A stretch of 64,000 nucleotides of DNA from NCBI RefSeq assembly GCF_947496195.1, contig NZ_CANMBY010000002.1:372001-436000 (forward strand), in the 5' to 3' direction. Origin of the DNA: an uncultured Polaribacter sp. Its GTDB lineage: Bacteria; Bacteroidota; Bacteroidia; Flavobacteriales; Flavobacteriaceae. The notes beneath the pieces were generated by a model. That model was not told the DNA's origin, did not search any database, and saw only the letters and a program-made list of their open reading frames with translations. Positions 51,885-60,812 of this stretch are shown here, in pieces (position 1 is the first letter of the stretch; every line of letters begins with the position of its first letter). The position numbers and the translations under genes were made by a program.

Positions 51885-53567
51885 ATGCAAATAAAAGAAG
51901 CCTTTTCTAAAAGAAGAGTAAGGTTAATGTTTGTTTTAACATTAATTAATATTGGTTTTGCTATATTTTGTACCATTTTATCTCATCAATTTGGTTTTAT
52001 TTGGTTAAGAGATTATAACGCTCTTAATACTTTAGCTTATGTTTTAGCAGCATATTTAGCATTAAAAGAAATTCTTAATTGGTCAAGGGTTATTTATTTA
52101 CTTACTAGTAATATTGGGTTAGCAGTTATAGCCTCTTATGTTGGTAGAGAAGGCAGTGTAGAGTTTGTTTACATGTTTAATATTGGCTTACCTTTTATTT
52201 TATTCTCGTTTAGAAGAGAAAAATATTTGGTGTTTATATTTACCCTATTACCATTACTTTTTTGGACAATTCTCTATTTAACAGATTTTGATTTATTTAC
52301 AGTAAGAAAATTAGACAAAATTTCTGCTTCTGAATATATATACCCAATTTCTATAGCAAGTACTATTTTTCTAGTTATTTTTCAGTTGATTTATTTCTGT
52401 TTACTTAATATGAGATATTTCTCTAACATCCGCAAAAAAAGAGTTGAAGCACTAGAGGCCTCTGAAGCCAAATCACAGTTTTTAAGTACAATGAGTCATG
52501 AGATAAGAACTCCATTAAATGCCATCATTGGTCTATCTCATATTTTAGCTGATAATGAGCCAAGAAAAGATCAATTAGAAAATATTAATGCACTTAGTTA
52601 TTCAGGAAAAATACTCTTAAATCTTCTTAATAATGTATTAGATTTTAGCAAAATGCAGTCAACTAATATTGAGTTAGACCCTATTCCTACAGACCTTTCT
52701 TTAGCTGTGAAACAAATTAAAAAAATACATGAAGCTTCTTGTTTAAGAAAAGGAATTGAGATGAAACTTGATGTAGATGATGATATTCCTATATTAATGT
52801 TAGATATTGTTAGGTATAATCAAATTGTAAATAATTTAGTTTCTAATGCTATAAAATTTACAGACAAGGGTAAAGTAACCTTAAAAATCAAAAAGTATTT
52901 TGCATATGATGACAATGTTGAAATTTTAACTCAAGTTACAGATACTGGAATTGGAATAGAAGAAGACAAGCAACAAACCATTTGGGAAGCATTTAGTCAA
53001 GCATCTAATACAACTTCTAGAATATATGGAGGTACTGGTTTAGGGTTACCAATTGTAAAGAGTATTGTTGAAACAATGGATTCAGAAATTAAAGTTGAAA
53101 GTGAAATTGGAGAAGGAAGTACTTTTTATTTTATTTTAGATTTAAAAGTTGTGCCTGAACAAGAACTTGAAAAAAAGACCAAAAAGAGAAAGAATAATTT
53201 AGAGGGCATTAAAGTTTTATTAGTAGAAGACAACTTAATAAATGTTATGGTTGGTCAACAAATATTAGAAAAAGCAAAACTTATTGTTGATGTTGCAAAC
53301 GATGGCATGTCTGCTGTAGAAAAAATAAAAGAAAAAGATTATGATGTAGTTTTAATGGACATTCAAATGCCAGTTATGGATGGTTATACAGCTACAAAAG
53401 AAATTCGAAAATTTAATAAAGAACTACCCATTTTAGCATTATCAGCCTCTGTTTTTATGGAAGTTAAAGATAAAATTTCTGCTTCAGGAATGAATGGTTT
53501 TATTTTTAAACCTTTTAATCCAGAAGATTTACTAGATCAAATTCATAGAGTAACCAAGAATACATAA
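51885..53567 (+). CDS. Membrane hybrid histidine kinase, tandem copy 4
   Basis: A 560-aa paralogue, one base after copy 3. Six N-terminal helices and A-S-Y-V-G-R-E-G-S-V-E-F near 83-94 form the sensor. Phospho-acceptor His204 (T-M-S-H-E), the standard ATPase boxes and receiver Asp492 (L-M-D-I-Q-M-P) are intact. The kinase cores of copies 3 and 4 share longer stretches (for example P-T-D-L-S-L-A-V-K-Q-I-K-K-I-H-E) than either shares with copy 1, indicating recent duplication of that pair. The gene ends at a bidirectional terminator shared with leuB. Confidence 0.92.
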   Translation: MQIKEAFSKRRVRLMFVLTLINIGFAIFCTILSHQFGFIWLRDYNALNTLAYVLAAYLALKEILNWSRVIYLLTSNIGLAVIASYVGREGSVEFVYMFNIGLPFILFSFRREKYLVFIFTLLPLLFWTILYLTDFDLFTVRKLDKISASEYIYPISIASTIFLVIFQLIYFCLLNMRYFSNIRKKRVEALEASEAKSQFLSTMSHEIRTPLNAIIGLSHILADNEPRKDQLENINALSYSGKILLNLLNNVLDFSKMQSTNIELDPIPTDLSLAVKQIKKIHEASCLRKGIEMKLDVDDDIPILMLDIVRYNQIVNNLVSNAIKFTDKGKVTLKIKKYFAYDDNVEILTQVTDTGIGIEEDKQQTIWEAFSQASNTTSRIYGGTGLGLPIVKSIVETMDSEIKVESEIGEGSTFYFILDLKVVPEQELEKKTKKRKNNLEGIKVLLVEDNLINVMVGQQILEKAKLIVDVANDGMSAVEKIKEKDYDVVLMDIQMPVMDGYTATKEIRKFNKELPILALSASVFMEVKDKISASGMNGFIFKPFNPEDLLDQIHRVTKNT

Positions 53568-53568
53568 A

Positions 53569-53595
53569 AAAAGCTCTCATATTTTGAGAGCTTTT
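53569..53595. terminator. Bidirectional terminator between kinase copy 4 and leuB
   Basis: An 11-bp stem (53569-53579 with 53585-53595), 5-base loop, GAGAGC core with A- and T-runs on the two sides. Confidence 0.88.
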
Positions 53596-53617
53596 AATTT
53601 TATATATATTTTTAAAA

Positions 53618-54673
53618 CTAAATATTATTAGCTAACCAATCACCCACTTCAGAAGTACCATAAGATTTTCCACCATCAGCTAAATCTTCTGTAACAATAC
53701 CTTCATCTAAAGCTTTGTTTACTGCTTCTCTTATAGCTTTTCCTTCTGTATGTAAACCAAAGTTTTCGAACATCATAGCTGCAGATAAAACTGTAGCCAT
53801 TGGATTTGCTATATTTAAACCTGTTGCTTGTGGATAAGAACCATGTATAGGCTCAAATAAGCCAATTTTTGAACCTAAAGAAGCACTAGGCATTAAACCC
53901 ATAGAACCAGAGATTACAGATGCTTCATCAGTTAAAATATCTCCAAATAAATTTTCTGTTATTAAAACATCATAACTATTTGGCCACTGAACTAAACGCA
54001 TTGCAACTGCATCAACAAACTCATAAGACACCTCAACTTCTGGGTAATCTTTTTCCATTGCTTGTACAGTTTCTCTCCATAATCTTGAAGTTTCTAAAAC
54101 ATTGGCTTTATCTACACAACATAATTTTTTAGAACGTGTCATGGCTAATTCAAATCCTTTTTTAGCCAATCTTTGAACTTCAGCTCTAGTGTAAACACAG
54201 TTATCATAAGCAGTTTCTCCTTCTTCTCTTCTACCCTTTTCACCAAAGTAAATTCCTCCTGTTAATTCACGTAAAAAAACTAAATCTGTACCTTCTATTC
54301 TTTCTCTTTTTAAAGGAGATTTATCTAATAAAGAAGGAAATGTAAATGTTGGTCTAACATTAGCAAATAAACCTAATTTTTTACGCATTTTTAATAATCC
54401 TTGTTCTGGACGAACCTTTGCAGATGGATCATTATCAAAACGTGGATGACCAATAGCACCAAATAAAACAGCATCTGAAGAAGCACAAATTTCATGTGTT
54501 TCATCAGGATAAGGCTCACCAACAGCATCAATAGCAGCAGCACCTGTTAAGGCTGGTCTCCAATTAATTTCATGATTAAATTTTTTTGCAACAGCATCAG
54601 ATACTTTTACAGCTTGTTCTATGACTTCTGGTCCAATACCATCTCCTGCTAATAAGGCAATGTTTAGTTTCAT
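53618..54673 (-). CDS. leuB: 3-isopropylmalate dehydrogenase
   Basis: The NAD-dependent oxidative decarboxylase of leucine synthesis; the same enzyme serves methylmalate in the citramalate route to isoleucine. 351 aa. N-terminal nucleotide-binding G-D-G-I-G-P-E-V is at about 9-16, the substrate-binding Arg triad includes V-R-P-E-Q-G-L-L and R-E-L-T-G-G-I-Y-F-G, and metal Asp lie in F-V-D-A-V-A-M and in D-I-L-T-D-E-A-S. The P-I-H-G-S-Y-P motif is near residue 273. It is the last gene of the leu operon, separated from the synthase by 98 bases with an AGCTTTT repeat. Confidence 0.97.
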   Translation of the reverse strand: MKLNIALLAGDGIGPEVIEQAVKVSDAVAKKFNHEINWRPALTGAAAIDAVGEPYPDETHEICASSDAVLFGAIGHPRFDNDPSAKVRPEQGLLKMRKKLGLFANVRPTFTFPSLLDKSPLKRERIEGTDLVFLRELTGGIYFGEKGRREEGETAYDNCVYTRAEVQRLAKKGFELAMTRSKKLCCVDKANVLETSRLWRETVQAMEKDYPEVEVSYEFVDAVAMRLVQWPNSYDVLITENLFGDILTDEASVISGSMGLMPSASLGSKIGLFEPIHGSYPQATGLNIANPMATVLSAAMMFENFGLHTEGKAIREAVNKALDEGIVTEDLADGGKSYGTSEVGDWLANNI

Positions 54674-54680
54674 ATTTTCT

Positions 54681-54709
54681 AGCTTTTAGCTTTTGGCTGT
54701 TAGCTTTTC
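54681..54709 (+). repeat. Short AGCTTTT direct repeats in the leuB upstream gap
   Basis: AGCTTTT occurs at 54681, 54688 (as TAGCTTTT) and 54702, and the bases after it are also imperfectly repeated (GGCTGTTAGC). It sits in the 98-base gap between the synthase and leuB. It could be a low-complexity remnant or a binding site array; no function is supported. Confidence 0.4.
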
Positions 54710-54771
54710 GCAAACAGCATTTTTATTCTTAATTGAGTATAGCTAATAGCAAACTGCTAGTAACTAAAGGC

Positions 54772-56292
54772 TTAAATTATATTCAACATCTTTTCTGTGG
54801 CTTTAATAGCAGATACTGTTTGATCTGAATCTAAACCACGTGTTATAAATTCTTTTTTTTCTTTTTTCCAAGTGATAATCGTTTCACATAAAGCATCAGA
54901 ATTACTCCCAGGTGGAATTCTAACAGCATAATCTATTAACTTTGGTAAGTCTTTTTTACTATGCGTTTTATATAATTTCTTTAGAGCGTTCATAAATGCA
55001 TCATATTGTCCATCTCCCTGTGCATGAGCTTCATATAATATACCTTCTACTCTTAATTGTAAAGTAGTTGAAGGTTTCATACCTCTTGCATGACCCAACA
55101 CATAATTCTCTACAATAACTCTTCTTTCAATTTTATCACTACTTAATACATCAGAAATAATATAAGGTAGATCATCTTGAGAAACAACTTCTTTTTTATC
55201 TCCTAACTCAATAATTCTTTGAGTTACTTTTTTTAAATCTTCATCATTTAAACTTAACCCTAAATCTTGTAAATTCTTTTGAATATTTGCCTTACCTGAT
55301 GTTTTACCTAATGCATATTTACGTTTTCTCCCAAAACGTTCTGGCATTAAATCATTAAAATATAAGTTGTTTTTGTTATCTCCATCAGCATGAATACCTG
55401 CTGTTTGCGTAAATACATTTGCACCTACAACTGGTTTATTTACAGGAATTCTAAAACCTGAAAAAGTTTCTACTAACTTACTTACTTTATTTAAAGCAGT
55501 TTCGTTTACATTAATTTTTACATCATTTAAAAAGTCATTAATAACTGCAACTACACTTGCCATTGGTGCATTTCCTGCACGCTCACCCATTCCATTAATC
55601 GTTAAATGCAAGCCATTAACACCAGCTTTTACAGACTCTAAAACATTAGCAACACCAAGATCATAATCATTATGTCCATGAAAATCGATATGAAGATTTG
55701 GATATTTACTTCTTACTTCAGAAATAAAATCATGTGTTTCATCTGGGGTTAAAATTCCTAAAGTATCTGGTAATAAAATTCTTTCTACCTTTTGATTTGT
55801 TAAAAAATCTAAAAACTGAAAAACATAGGCTTTAGAATTTCGCATTCCATTAGACCAATCTTCTAAATAAACGTTTGTTTTAATTCCGTTTTTAGTTGCT
55901 AAATCTATAGTTGCCTTTATGTCAGAAAAATGATCTTCAGGTGTTTTTTTAAGTTGATATTTTAAATGATTTAAAGAGCCTTTTGTTAGTAAATTCTGAA
56001 CTTTTGCTCCTGCATCTAACATCCAATCTATAGATTTACCTCCATCAACAAAGGTTAAGACTTCTATTTTATCTAGTAAATTTTGCTCTTTTGCCCAAGA
56101 AGTTATTTTTTGAACAGCTTCTAATTCACCCAAAGAAACACGAGCAGATGCAATTTCTATACGATCTACTTTTAATTCTTCTAATAAAAGTTTTGCAATT
56201 GTTAATTTTTCTGAAACTGTAAATGATACACCTGATGTTTGTTCTCCATCACGTAAAGTAGTATCCATTATTTCAATGCTTCTTACAGACAT
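54772..56292 (-). CDS. cimA: Citramalate synthase-like (alternatively LeuA2-type isopropylmalate synthase)
   Basis: A 506-aa acyl-CoA condensing enzyme of the DRE-TIM family with a regulatory C-terminal domain. Visible: D-T-T-L-R-D-G-E-Q-T at 10-19, F-H-G-H-N-D near 207 with the metal His, and the ending domain with I-P-P-G-S-N-S-D-A from about residue 465. The sequence closely follows Leptospira citramalate synthase as I remember it (V-D-R-I-E-I-A-S-A-R-V-S, N-L-L-T-K-G-S, N-V-Y-L-E-D-W-S-N-G). The residues said to select pyruvate there (Leu, Leu, Tyr) correspond to Leu79, Leu102 and Tyr142 here, with Glu144. It lies between leuD and leuB. If citramalate synthase, it feeds isoleucine from pyruvate; if an IPMS, leucine. 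Family call firm; substrate uncertain. Confidence 0.72.
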   Translation of the reverse strand: MSVRSIEIMDTTLRDGEQTSGVSFTVSEKLTIAKLLLEELKVDRIEIASARVSLGELEAVQKITSWAKEQNLLDKIEVLTFVDGGKSIDWMLDAGAKVQNLLTKGSLNHLKYQLKKTPEDHFSDIKATIDLATKNGIKTNVYLEDWSNGMRNSKAYVFQFLDFLTNQKVERILLPDTLGILTPDETHDFISEVRSKYPNLHIDFHGHNDYDLGVANVLESVKAGVNGLHLTINGMGERAGNAPMASVVAVINDFLNDVKINVNETALNKVSKLVETFSGFRIPVNKPVVGANVFTQTAGIHADGDNKNNLYFNDLMPERFGRKRKYALGKTSGKANIQKNLQDLGLSLNDEDLKKVTQRIIELGDKKEVVSQDDLPYIISDVLSSDKIERRVIVENYVLGHARGMKPSTTLQLRVEGILYEAHAQGDGQYDAFMNALKKLYKTHSKKDLPKLIDYAVRIPPGSNSDALCETIITWKKEKKEFITRGLDSDQTVSAIKATEKMLNII

Positions 56293-56316
56293 AAATCAAA
56301 ATTAAAAAATGGATTT

Positions 56317-56916
56317 TTAAAAAGGTCTTGTTTCTGCAAAAGCAGCGATTTCATTTTCGATATTTTTTAAATAATCAATGTCATCAAAACCATTTAACAT
56401 ATTATCTTTTTTGTAACTATTAATCTCAAAAGTTTCAGATTCTCCTGTTGATAAAAGAGTTACTGTTTGATTTGGTAAATCTACCTTAATTTCAGTTTTT
56501 GGGTCAGCAAAAATGGCATCAAATAATTTGTCTGCAAACGATGCAGAAACTTGAACTGGTAAAACACCAATGTTTAAACAATTATTTTTAAATATATCTG
56601 CAAAAGCTGATGAAATAACACATCTTAAACCAAAATCATAAACAGACCAAGCTGCATGTTCTCTAGAAGAACCTGAACCAAAATTTCTACCTCCTACTAA
56701 AATTTTAGAACCTGCATAAATTTCTTTATTTAAAGGGAAATCTGGTTTTGGTGTTCCATCTTGATTAAATCTCCAATCACGAAAAAAGTTTATATCAAAA
56801 TCTTTACGCTCTGTTGCTTTTAAAAAACGAGCAGGAATAATTTGATCTGTATCTACATTTTCTGTTGGTAATGGATAAGCTGTACTTGTTAATACATTAA
56901 ATTTATCGTAAGCCAT
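56317..56916 (-). CDS. leuD: 3-isopropylmalate dehydratase small subunit
   Basis: LeuD, which with LeuC forms the aconitase-like isomerase of leucine and citramalate pathways. 199 aa. Signature: N-V-D-T-D-Q-I-I-P-A-R-F-L at about 20-32 and G-R-N-F-G-S-G-S-S-R-E-H-A at about 75-87, which contributes active-site Arg and Ser. It starts 10 bases after leuC and is followed 24 bases later by the synthase gene. Confidence 0.97.
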   Translation of the reverse strand: MAYDKFNVLTSTAYPLPTENVDTDQIIPARFLKATERKDFDINFFRDWRFNQDGTPKPDFPLNKEIYAGSKILVGGRNFGSGSSREHAAWSVYDFGLRCVISSAFADIFKNNCLNIGVLPVQVSASFADKLFDAIFADPKTEIKVDLPNQTVTLLSTGESETFEINSYKKDNMLNGFDDIDYLKNIENEIAAFAETRPF

Positions 56917-56926
56917 TTTCTTAATT

Positions 56927-58330
56927 TTAAGCAGTTTGTAATAATGTTCTTGGATCTGTAACTACCCCTTCTACAGCAGAAGCAGCAGCAACTAATGGAC
57001 TAGCTAATAAAGTTCTAGAACCAGGTCCTTGACGACCTTCAAAATTTCTATTTGATGTAGATACTGATAACTTTCCTGCTGGAATTTTATCATCATTCAT
57101 AGCTAAACATGCAGAACAACCTGGTTCTCTAAGTTCGAAACCAGCATTAGCTATAATTTTATCTAAGCCTTCTGCTTTTATTTGATCTACAACTTTATGA
57201 GAACCAGGCACTAACCAAGCTGTAACATGTTCTGCTTTTTTACGACCTTCTACTATTGAGCAAAATGCTCTAAAATCTTCTATTCTTCCATTTGTACAAG
57301 AACCTAAGAATACAAAATCTATTTGTTTACCAATCATGGCTTCACCTTCATTAAAAGACATGTAACCCAAAGATTTTTTATAAGTTTCTACACCTCCTTC
57401 TACAGAAGCTGCATTTGGGATAGATTTTGTAACACCAATTCCCATACCTGGGTTTGTACCATAGGTAATCATTGGCTCTATATCTGAAGCATTATAATTA
57501 AATTCAGCATCAAATTCTGCACCTTCTTCTGTGTATAAAGTTTCCCAATATTTCATGGCTTTATTCCAATCTTCTCCTTTAGGAGTTTGAGAACGCCCTT
57601 TTATATAATCAAATGTTTTTGCATCTGGTGCAATCATTCCTCCTCTAGCACCCATCTCTATAGATAAATTACAAACGGTCATTCTTCCTTCCATAGTCAT
57701 GTCTTCGAAAACATCACCAGCATATTCTACAAAATAACCTGTTGCACCAGAAGTAGTTTGTTGAGCAATAATATATAATGCAACATCTTTTGGTGTTACA
57801 CCTGCACCAAGCTTTCCATTTACATTAATACGCATTTTTTTAGGTTTTGGTTGCATGATACATTGAGTAGATAAAACCATTTCTACCTCTGAAGTACCAA
57901 TACCAAAAGCTATAGCACCAAAAGCACCATGAGTAGACGTGTGTGAATCTCCACAAACAATAGTAGCTCCAGGTAAAGTAATTCCGTTTTCTGGACCAAC
58001 TACATGTACAATACCATTATTTTTATCACCTAAACCCCAGTGAGAAATGCCATATTTAGCAGCATTCCTTTCTAACGCATTTAATTGATTTGCAGATAAT
58101 GGATCTGCTACTGGTAAATGTTGATTTATTGTTGGTGTGTTATGATCTGCTGTAGCAAAAGTACGTTCTGGATAGACAACACTATTTCCTCTACTTTCTA
58201 ATCCTAAAAAAGCGACTGGACTTGTTACTTCATGAATAAAATGACGATCAATAAAAAATACATCTGGTCCATCTTCTATACTTCTTACTACATGAGAATC
58301 CCATACTTTATCAAATAATGTTTTTGTCAT
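56927..58330 (-). CDS. leuC: 3-isopropylmalate dehydratase large subunit
   Basis: LeuC, the [4Fe-4S]-carrying large subunit of isopropylmalate isomerase. The frame opens at 58354 but the ATG at 58330 ([11 protein letters not shown]) gives the family start, 467 aa. The three cluster Cys are in F-L-G-S-C-T-N-G and [21 protein letters not shown] near 140 holds active-site His residues. It is first gene of the leu operon, with a good bipartite promoter at 58359-58390 and a leader of about 30 nt, so no obvious attenuator peptide. Confidence 0.97.
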   Translation of the reverse strand: MTKTLFDKVWDSHVVRSIEDGPDVFFIDRHFIHEVTSPVAFLGLESRGNSVVYPERTFATADHNTPTINQHLPVADPLSANQLNALERNAAKYGISHWGLGDKNNGIVHVVGPENGITLPGATIVCGDSHTSTHGAFGAIAFGIGTSEVEMVLSTQCIMQPKPKKMRINVNGKLGAGVTPKDVALYIIAQQTTSGATGYFVEYAGDVFEDMTMEGRMTVCNLSIEMGARGGMIAPDAKTFDYIKGRSQTPKGEDWNKAMKYWETLYTEEGAEFDAEFNYNASDIEPMITYGTNPGMGIGVTKSIPNAASVEGGVETYKKSLGYMSFNEGEAMIGKQIDFVFLGSCTNGRIEDFRAFCSIVEGRKKAEHVTAWLVPGSHKVVDQIKAEGLDKIIANAGFELREPGCSACLAMNDDKIPAGKLSVSTSNRNFEGRQGPGSRTLLASPLVAAASAVEGVVTDPRTLLQTA

Positions 58331-58628
58331 TTCTTTGGTTTTATTACTAAACAACTATCAAAAATAATTGGAAACTTTAAAAGGATACAAATTTAAGATT
58401 GTACAACACTATATTCAGCTTAAAGCTATATAATTAACTAATTGATATTTAATAAATTAAAAGGTTTAAAAATACGATGTCTAAATATTTTTAAAATCGT
58501 TTTATTTTTAAACTCATAAACTGAGATTTGGTAAATAAATCCTATTTTTAAAATAATTATATTTAAATCAGAGTTATATAATTATTAATTTAGGTTTTAG
58601 AATCAATAAAACCTTCAATTAAAAAAAC
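58331..58628. other. 298-bp divergent intergenic region, leuC / NTF2-like gene
   Basis: Very AT-rich. It contains the leuC promoter (58359-58390) on the minus strand. The plus-strand side has no matching TAnnTTTG box or structured leader. No tRNA-like or riboswitch-like structure was recognised, and no small ORF stands out. Confidence 0.55.
58359..58390 (-). promoter_or_regulatory. Bipartite promoter of the leu operon
   Basis: On the minus strand TTG (58388-58390), a 21-base spacer, and TATTTTTG (58359-58366). The leuC ATG is 28 bases downstream. Same spacing as the promoter at 30644-30675. Confidence 0.65.
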
Positions 58629-59081
58629 ATGAAAATATATTCTATTTTACTTTTTCTCTTTTTTTCTTCTTCTTTATGTTCACAGATATTTATTGGTAAT
58701 CAAAAAGATATTGATAAGATACTTTCAAATATTAAATCATTCTCTGTTTCTGTAATGAATTCTGATTATAAATCTATAGGTTTAGCATATACTGAAGATG
58801 CCAAAATTTTTCCTAATAATAAAGAGATTCTTAAAGGTAAGGAAGCAATTATTAAATATTGGGTTCTTCCAAAAGGGTTTAAAACAAAATATCATAAAAT
58901 TAAACCTGAAGAAATAAAAATTATTGGTGATGAAGCTTATGATTATGGATATTATGAAGGAATAACTTTAAGACCAGATGGATCAGAATCTAATTGGAAA
59001 GGGAAATATGTAATTGTTTGGAAAAAAATAAATGGAGATTGGAAAATGTATTTAGATATTTGGAATAGTATAAAACAATAA
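58629..59081 (+). CDS. Secreted NTF2-like (SnoaL/DUF4440) protein
   Basis: A 150-aa exported small protein. Signal peptide to about residue 19 (S-S-S-L-C-S-Q). The mature part matches the NTF2-like fold: helices ending in Y-T-E-D-A-K-I-F-P-N-N, then I-L-K-G-K-E-A-I-I-K-Y-W, Y-D-Y-G-Y-Y-E-G and a C-terminal V-I-V-W-K-K-I-N-G-D-W-K-M-Y. The W-K-x-x-x-G-D-W-K-M-Y-x-D-x-W ending is characteristic of DUF4440/SnoaL-like proteins, which usually act as small-ligand binders or catabolic isomerases. Substrate unknown. Ends at a strong terminator shared with the cold-shock gene. Confidence 0.85.
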   Translation: MKIYSILLFLFFSSSLCSQIFIGNQKDIDKILSNIKSFSVSVMNSDYKSIGLAYTEDAKIFPNNKEILKGKEAIIKYWVLPKGFKTKYHKIKPEEIKIIGDEAYDYGYYEGITLRPDGSESNWKGKYVIVWKKINGDWKMYLDIWNSIKQ

Positions 59082-59101
59082 ATGTTTAAGTTCTTAGTAT
59101 A

Positions 59102-59133
59102 AAAAAAAGACCGTTTAAAAACGGTCTTTTTTT
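59102..59133. terminator. Bidirectional terminator between the NTF2-like gene and the cold-shock gene
   Basis: A 15-bp perfect stem (59102-59116 with 59119-59133) with GACCG/CGGTC core and long A- and T-runs. Confidence 0.92.
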
Positions 59134-59167
59134 ATAATTTATCTTTTAGAAGATAAAATATTTAGAA

Positions 59168-59362
59168 TTAGTCTATAACTTGTACGTCTATAGCATTTAA
59201 CCCTTTTCTTCCTTGTTCAGTATTAAACTGTACTTTGTCATCTTCTCTAATATCGTCTGTTAAACCAGAATTATGAACAAAAATATCTTCTCCTGTTTCT
59301 GATGATTTAATAAATCCGAATCCTTTTGAATTGTTGAAAAATTTTACTGTGCCTTCTTGCAT
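59168..59362 (-). CDS. Cold-shock domain protein
   Basis: A 64-aa CspA-type RNA chaperone, a five-stranded beta-barrel that melts RNA structure. RNP1 is K-G-F-G-F-I at about residues 13-18 and RNP2 is D-I-F-V-H at about 26-30, with V-K-F-F-N at 6-10. Complete and of normal length. Upstream lies a 354-bp gene-free region with a -7-like box 217 bases away, so the mRNA may have a long 5' leader as in other csp genes (inference). Confidence 0.96.
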   Translation of the reverse strand: MQEGTVKFFNNSKGFGFIKSSETGEDIFVHNSGLTDDIREDDKVQFNTEQGRKGLNAIDVQVID

Positions 59363-59716
59363 CTTTACTTAATTTTAAATTATTTATTATTTTATCACAA
59401 AAAAGAAACCTAATTAAGACAACATATTAAAAATATGATAAAATTGTAAACAACTTTTTAACTTAAAACACTATTGAAAAAGTAATTGTAAAAATAAAAT
59501 TGGAAAGAAGAGAAAACTCGAAAAAACTAATTGTATATATACTACCTTAAAACCCTATAGGTATCTTTTATTGTGGTGCAAACTTAGACTAATTAATTTA
59601 AGCCACCTAATTATTTATCATAAAAGAAAATTTATATACTATTTAAATTAAATAAATAAAAATAAATGTTATAATCTATAAACTTATATTGAAAATAATT
59701 GTATTAATTGTAATTG
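59363..59716. other. 354-bp intergenic region upstream of the cold-shock gene
   Basis: AT-rich, no ORF of note. On the minus strand it holds TAAGTTTG (59579-59586), which would give a ~210-nt leader for the cold-shock gene. No clear terminator for the 81-aa gene on the same strand is seen. Confidence 0.5.
59579..59586 (-). promoter_or_regulatory. Possible distal -7 element for the cold-shock gene
   Basis: Reads TAAGTTTG on the minus strand (a match to TAnnTTTG), 216 bases before the ATG. No -33 element. Only suggestive, but no nearer box exists. Confidence 0.3.
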
Positions 59717-59962
59717 CTACTTTCTATAATTTAATTCATTTTTATTTTGAGATATAGGATTATCTTCATAAAAATCTTCAAATGTTTTTTCTGTTTTATA
59801 GTTATCTGTTAACACTTTATAAACCATAATTAGTAGAAAAACTTGACCAATTACTGTTAAATAAAAAATCCAAGAAAAAGAATAATTAAGCGCTGCTAAA
59901 ATTGTTATAAAAAACAATAAAAACGTTGTAATAGCAATATAAGTTTGTATTGATAATTTCAT
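59717..59962 (-). CDS. Small two-helix membrane protein (81 aa)
   Basis: An 81-aa inner-membrane protein with two hydrophobic helices at about residues 8-26 and 31-50, a short polar turn and an acidic C-terminal tail (E-D-F-Y-E-D-N-P). Small proteins of this topology are common and uncharacterised in Flavobacteriia. No family name recognised. It faces the divergent TPR lipoprotein gene across a 163-base AT-rich gap. Confidence 0.72.
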   Translation of the reverse strand: MKLSIQTYIAITTFLLFFITILAALNYSFSWIFYLTVIGQVFLLIMVYKVLTDNYKTEKTFEDFYEDNPISQNKNELNYRK

Positions 59963-60125
59963 TATAAAATATTTTGTTTAAAATTAATTTAAATACATTA
60001 AACAAAATAAAATTTTAACAAACAATAACATTTATATATTAACATTTTAAAAATCATTAACTTTAAAGTGTAACAAAAACCTATCTATAATCGTCTAAAA
60101 TAGAGAATCATTTTAGCTACCAACC

Positions 60126-60806
60126 ATGAAAAAAACTTTATTTATACTTTTTACATTTATATTACTTACTAGTTGTACATCACAAAAAAATACGGATAGT
60201 TTTATAAAAGCCACTTCTGGTCGTTATTTATTTAATGCAAATGAAGTATTAGAAATTTATTTTGAAAATGCTATTATGCATGCTAAATGGCGTGGAAATG
60301 ATGACATTGAATTATTAAAAGTAAATGATAGTGCTTTTTACATGAAAGAGTTAAATGAAAAAATGCTCTTTGTAAGCAAACCCAAAATGCATATTGAATT
60401 AGCTCCAAAAACAGAACACAAGGGAGTTATTTATAGGTTTGACAAAATGGAAAAAGGTGAAAAAACACCTTCTGAATACTTTAATGATAAAGAGTATGAT
60501 AAAGCTTTAACTGCTTTTAAAACAATTAAAGAAAAAGATTCCTTAAACCCTAATGTTAGTGAAAGAAGATTAAATACGTTAGCCTATAGATTCTTAAGAA
60601 ATGAAGAATATGAAGAGGCAAAAGAGCTATTTAATATAAATATGGCCTTGTATCCAAATAGCTCAAACGTTTATGATAGTATGGGTGATTTATATTTTTC
60701 AAAAAAAGATACTGTTAACGCAATTATATATTACAAAAAAGCTTTAGCCATAAATCCTGAAAATAGAAGCTCTAAAGCTCGTTTAAGTAGGTTAACAAAA
60801 AAGTAA
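60126..60806 (+). CDS. TPR-containing lipoprotein
   Basis: A 226-aa lipoprotein. Lipobox L-T-S-C with Cys at residue 17. Residues about 25-110 form a small beta-rich region (S-G-R-Y-L-F-N-A-N-E-V-L-E-I-Y) of the kind found at the end of DUF3471 modules. Residues about 115-226 are TPR helices with the typical Y-D-S-M-G-D-L-Y-F-S-K-K-D and A-I-I-Y-Y-K-K-A-L-A-I-N-P. A role in protein-protein contact at the envelope is likely; enzyme activity is not. The YfiT-like gene follows after 6 bases. Confidence 0.85.
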   Translation: MKKTLFILFTFILLTSCTSQKNTDSFIKATSGRYLFNANEVLEIYFENAIMHAKWRGNDDIELLKVNDSAFYMKELNEKMLFVSKPKMHIELAPKTEHKGVIYRFDKMEKGEKTPSEYFNDKEYDKALTAFKTIKEKDSLNPNVSERRLNTLAYRFLRNEEYEEAKELFNINMALYPNSSNVYDSMGDLYFSKKDTVNAIIYYKKALAINPENRSSKARLSRLTKK

Positions 60807-60812
60807 CGTTAA

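Noticed and set aside
53920..54132. Plus-strand 70-codon frame inside leuB
   Set aside because: Antisense shadow of leuB with low-complexity composition.
54681..54709. AGCTTTT repeats read as a CRISPR-like or mobile-element signature
   Set aside because: Units are only 7 bases, unevenly spaced, without spacers of constant length or nearby cas or transposase genes.
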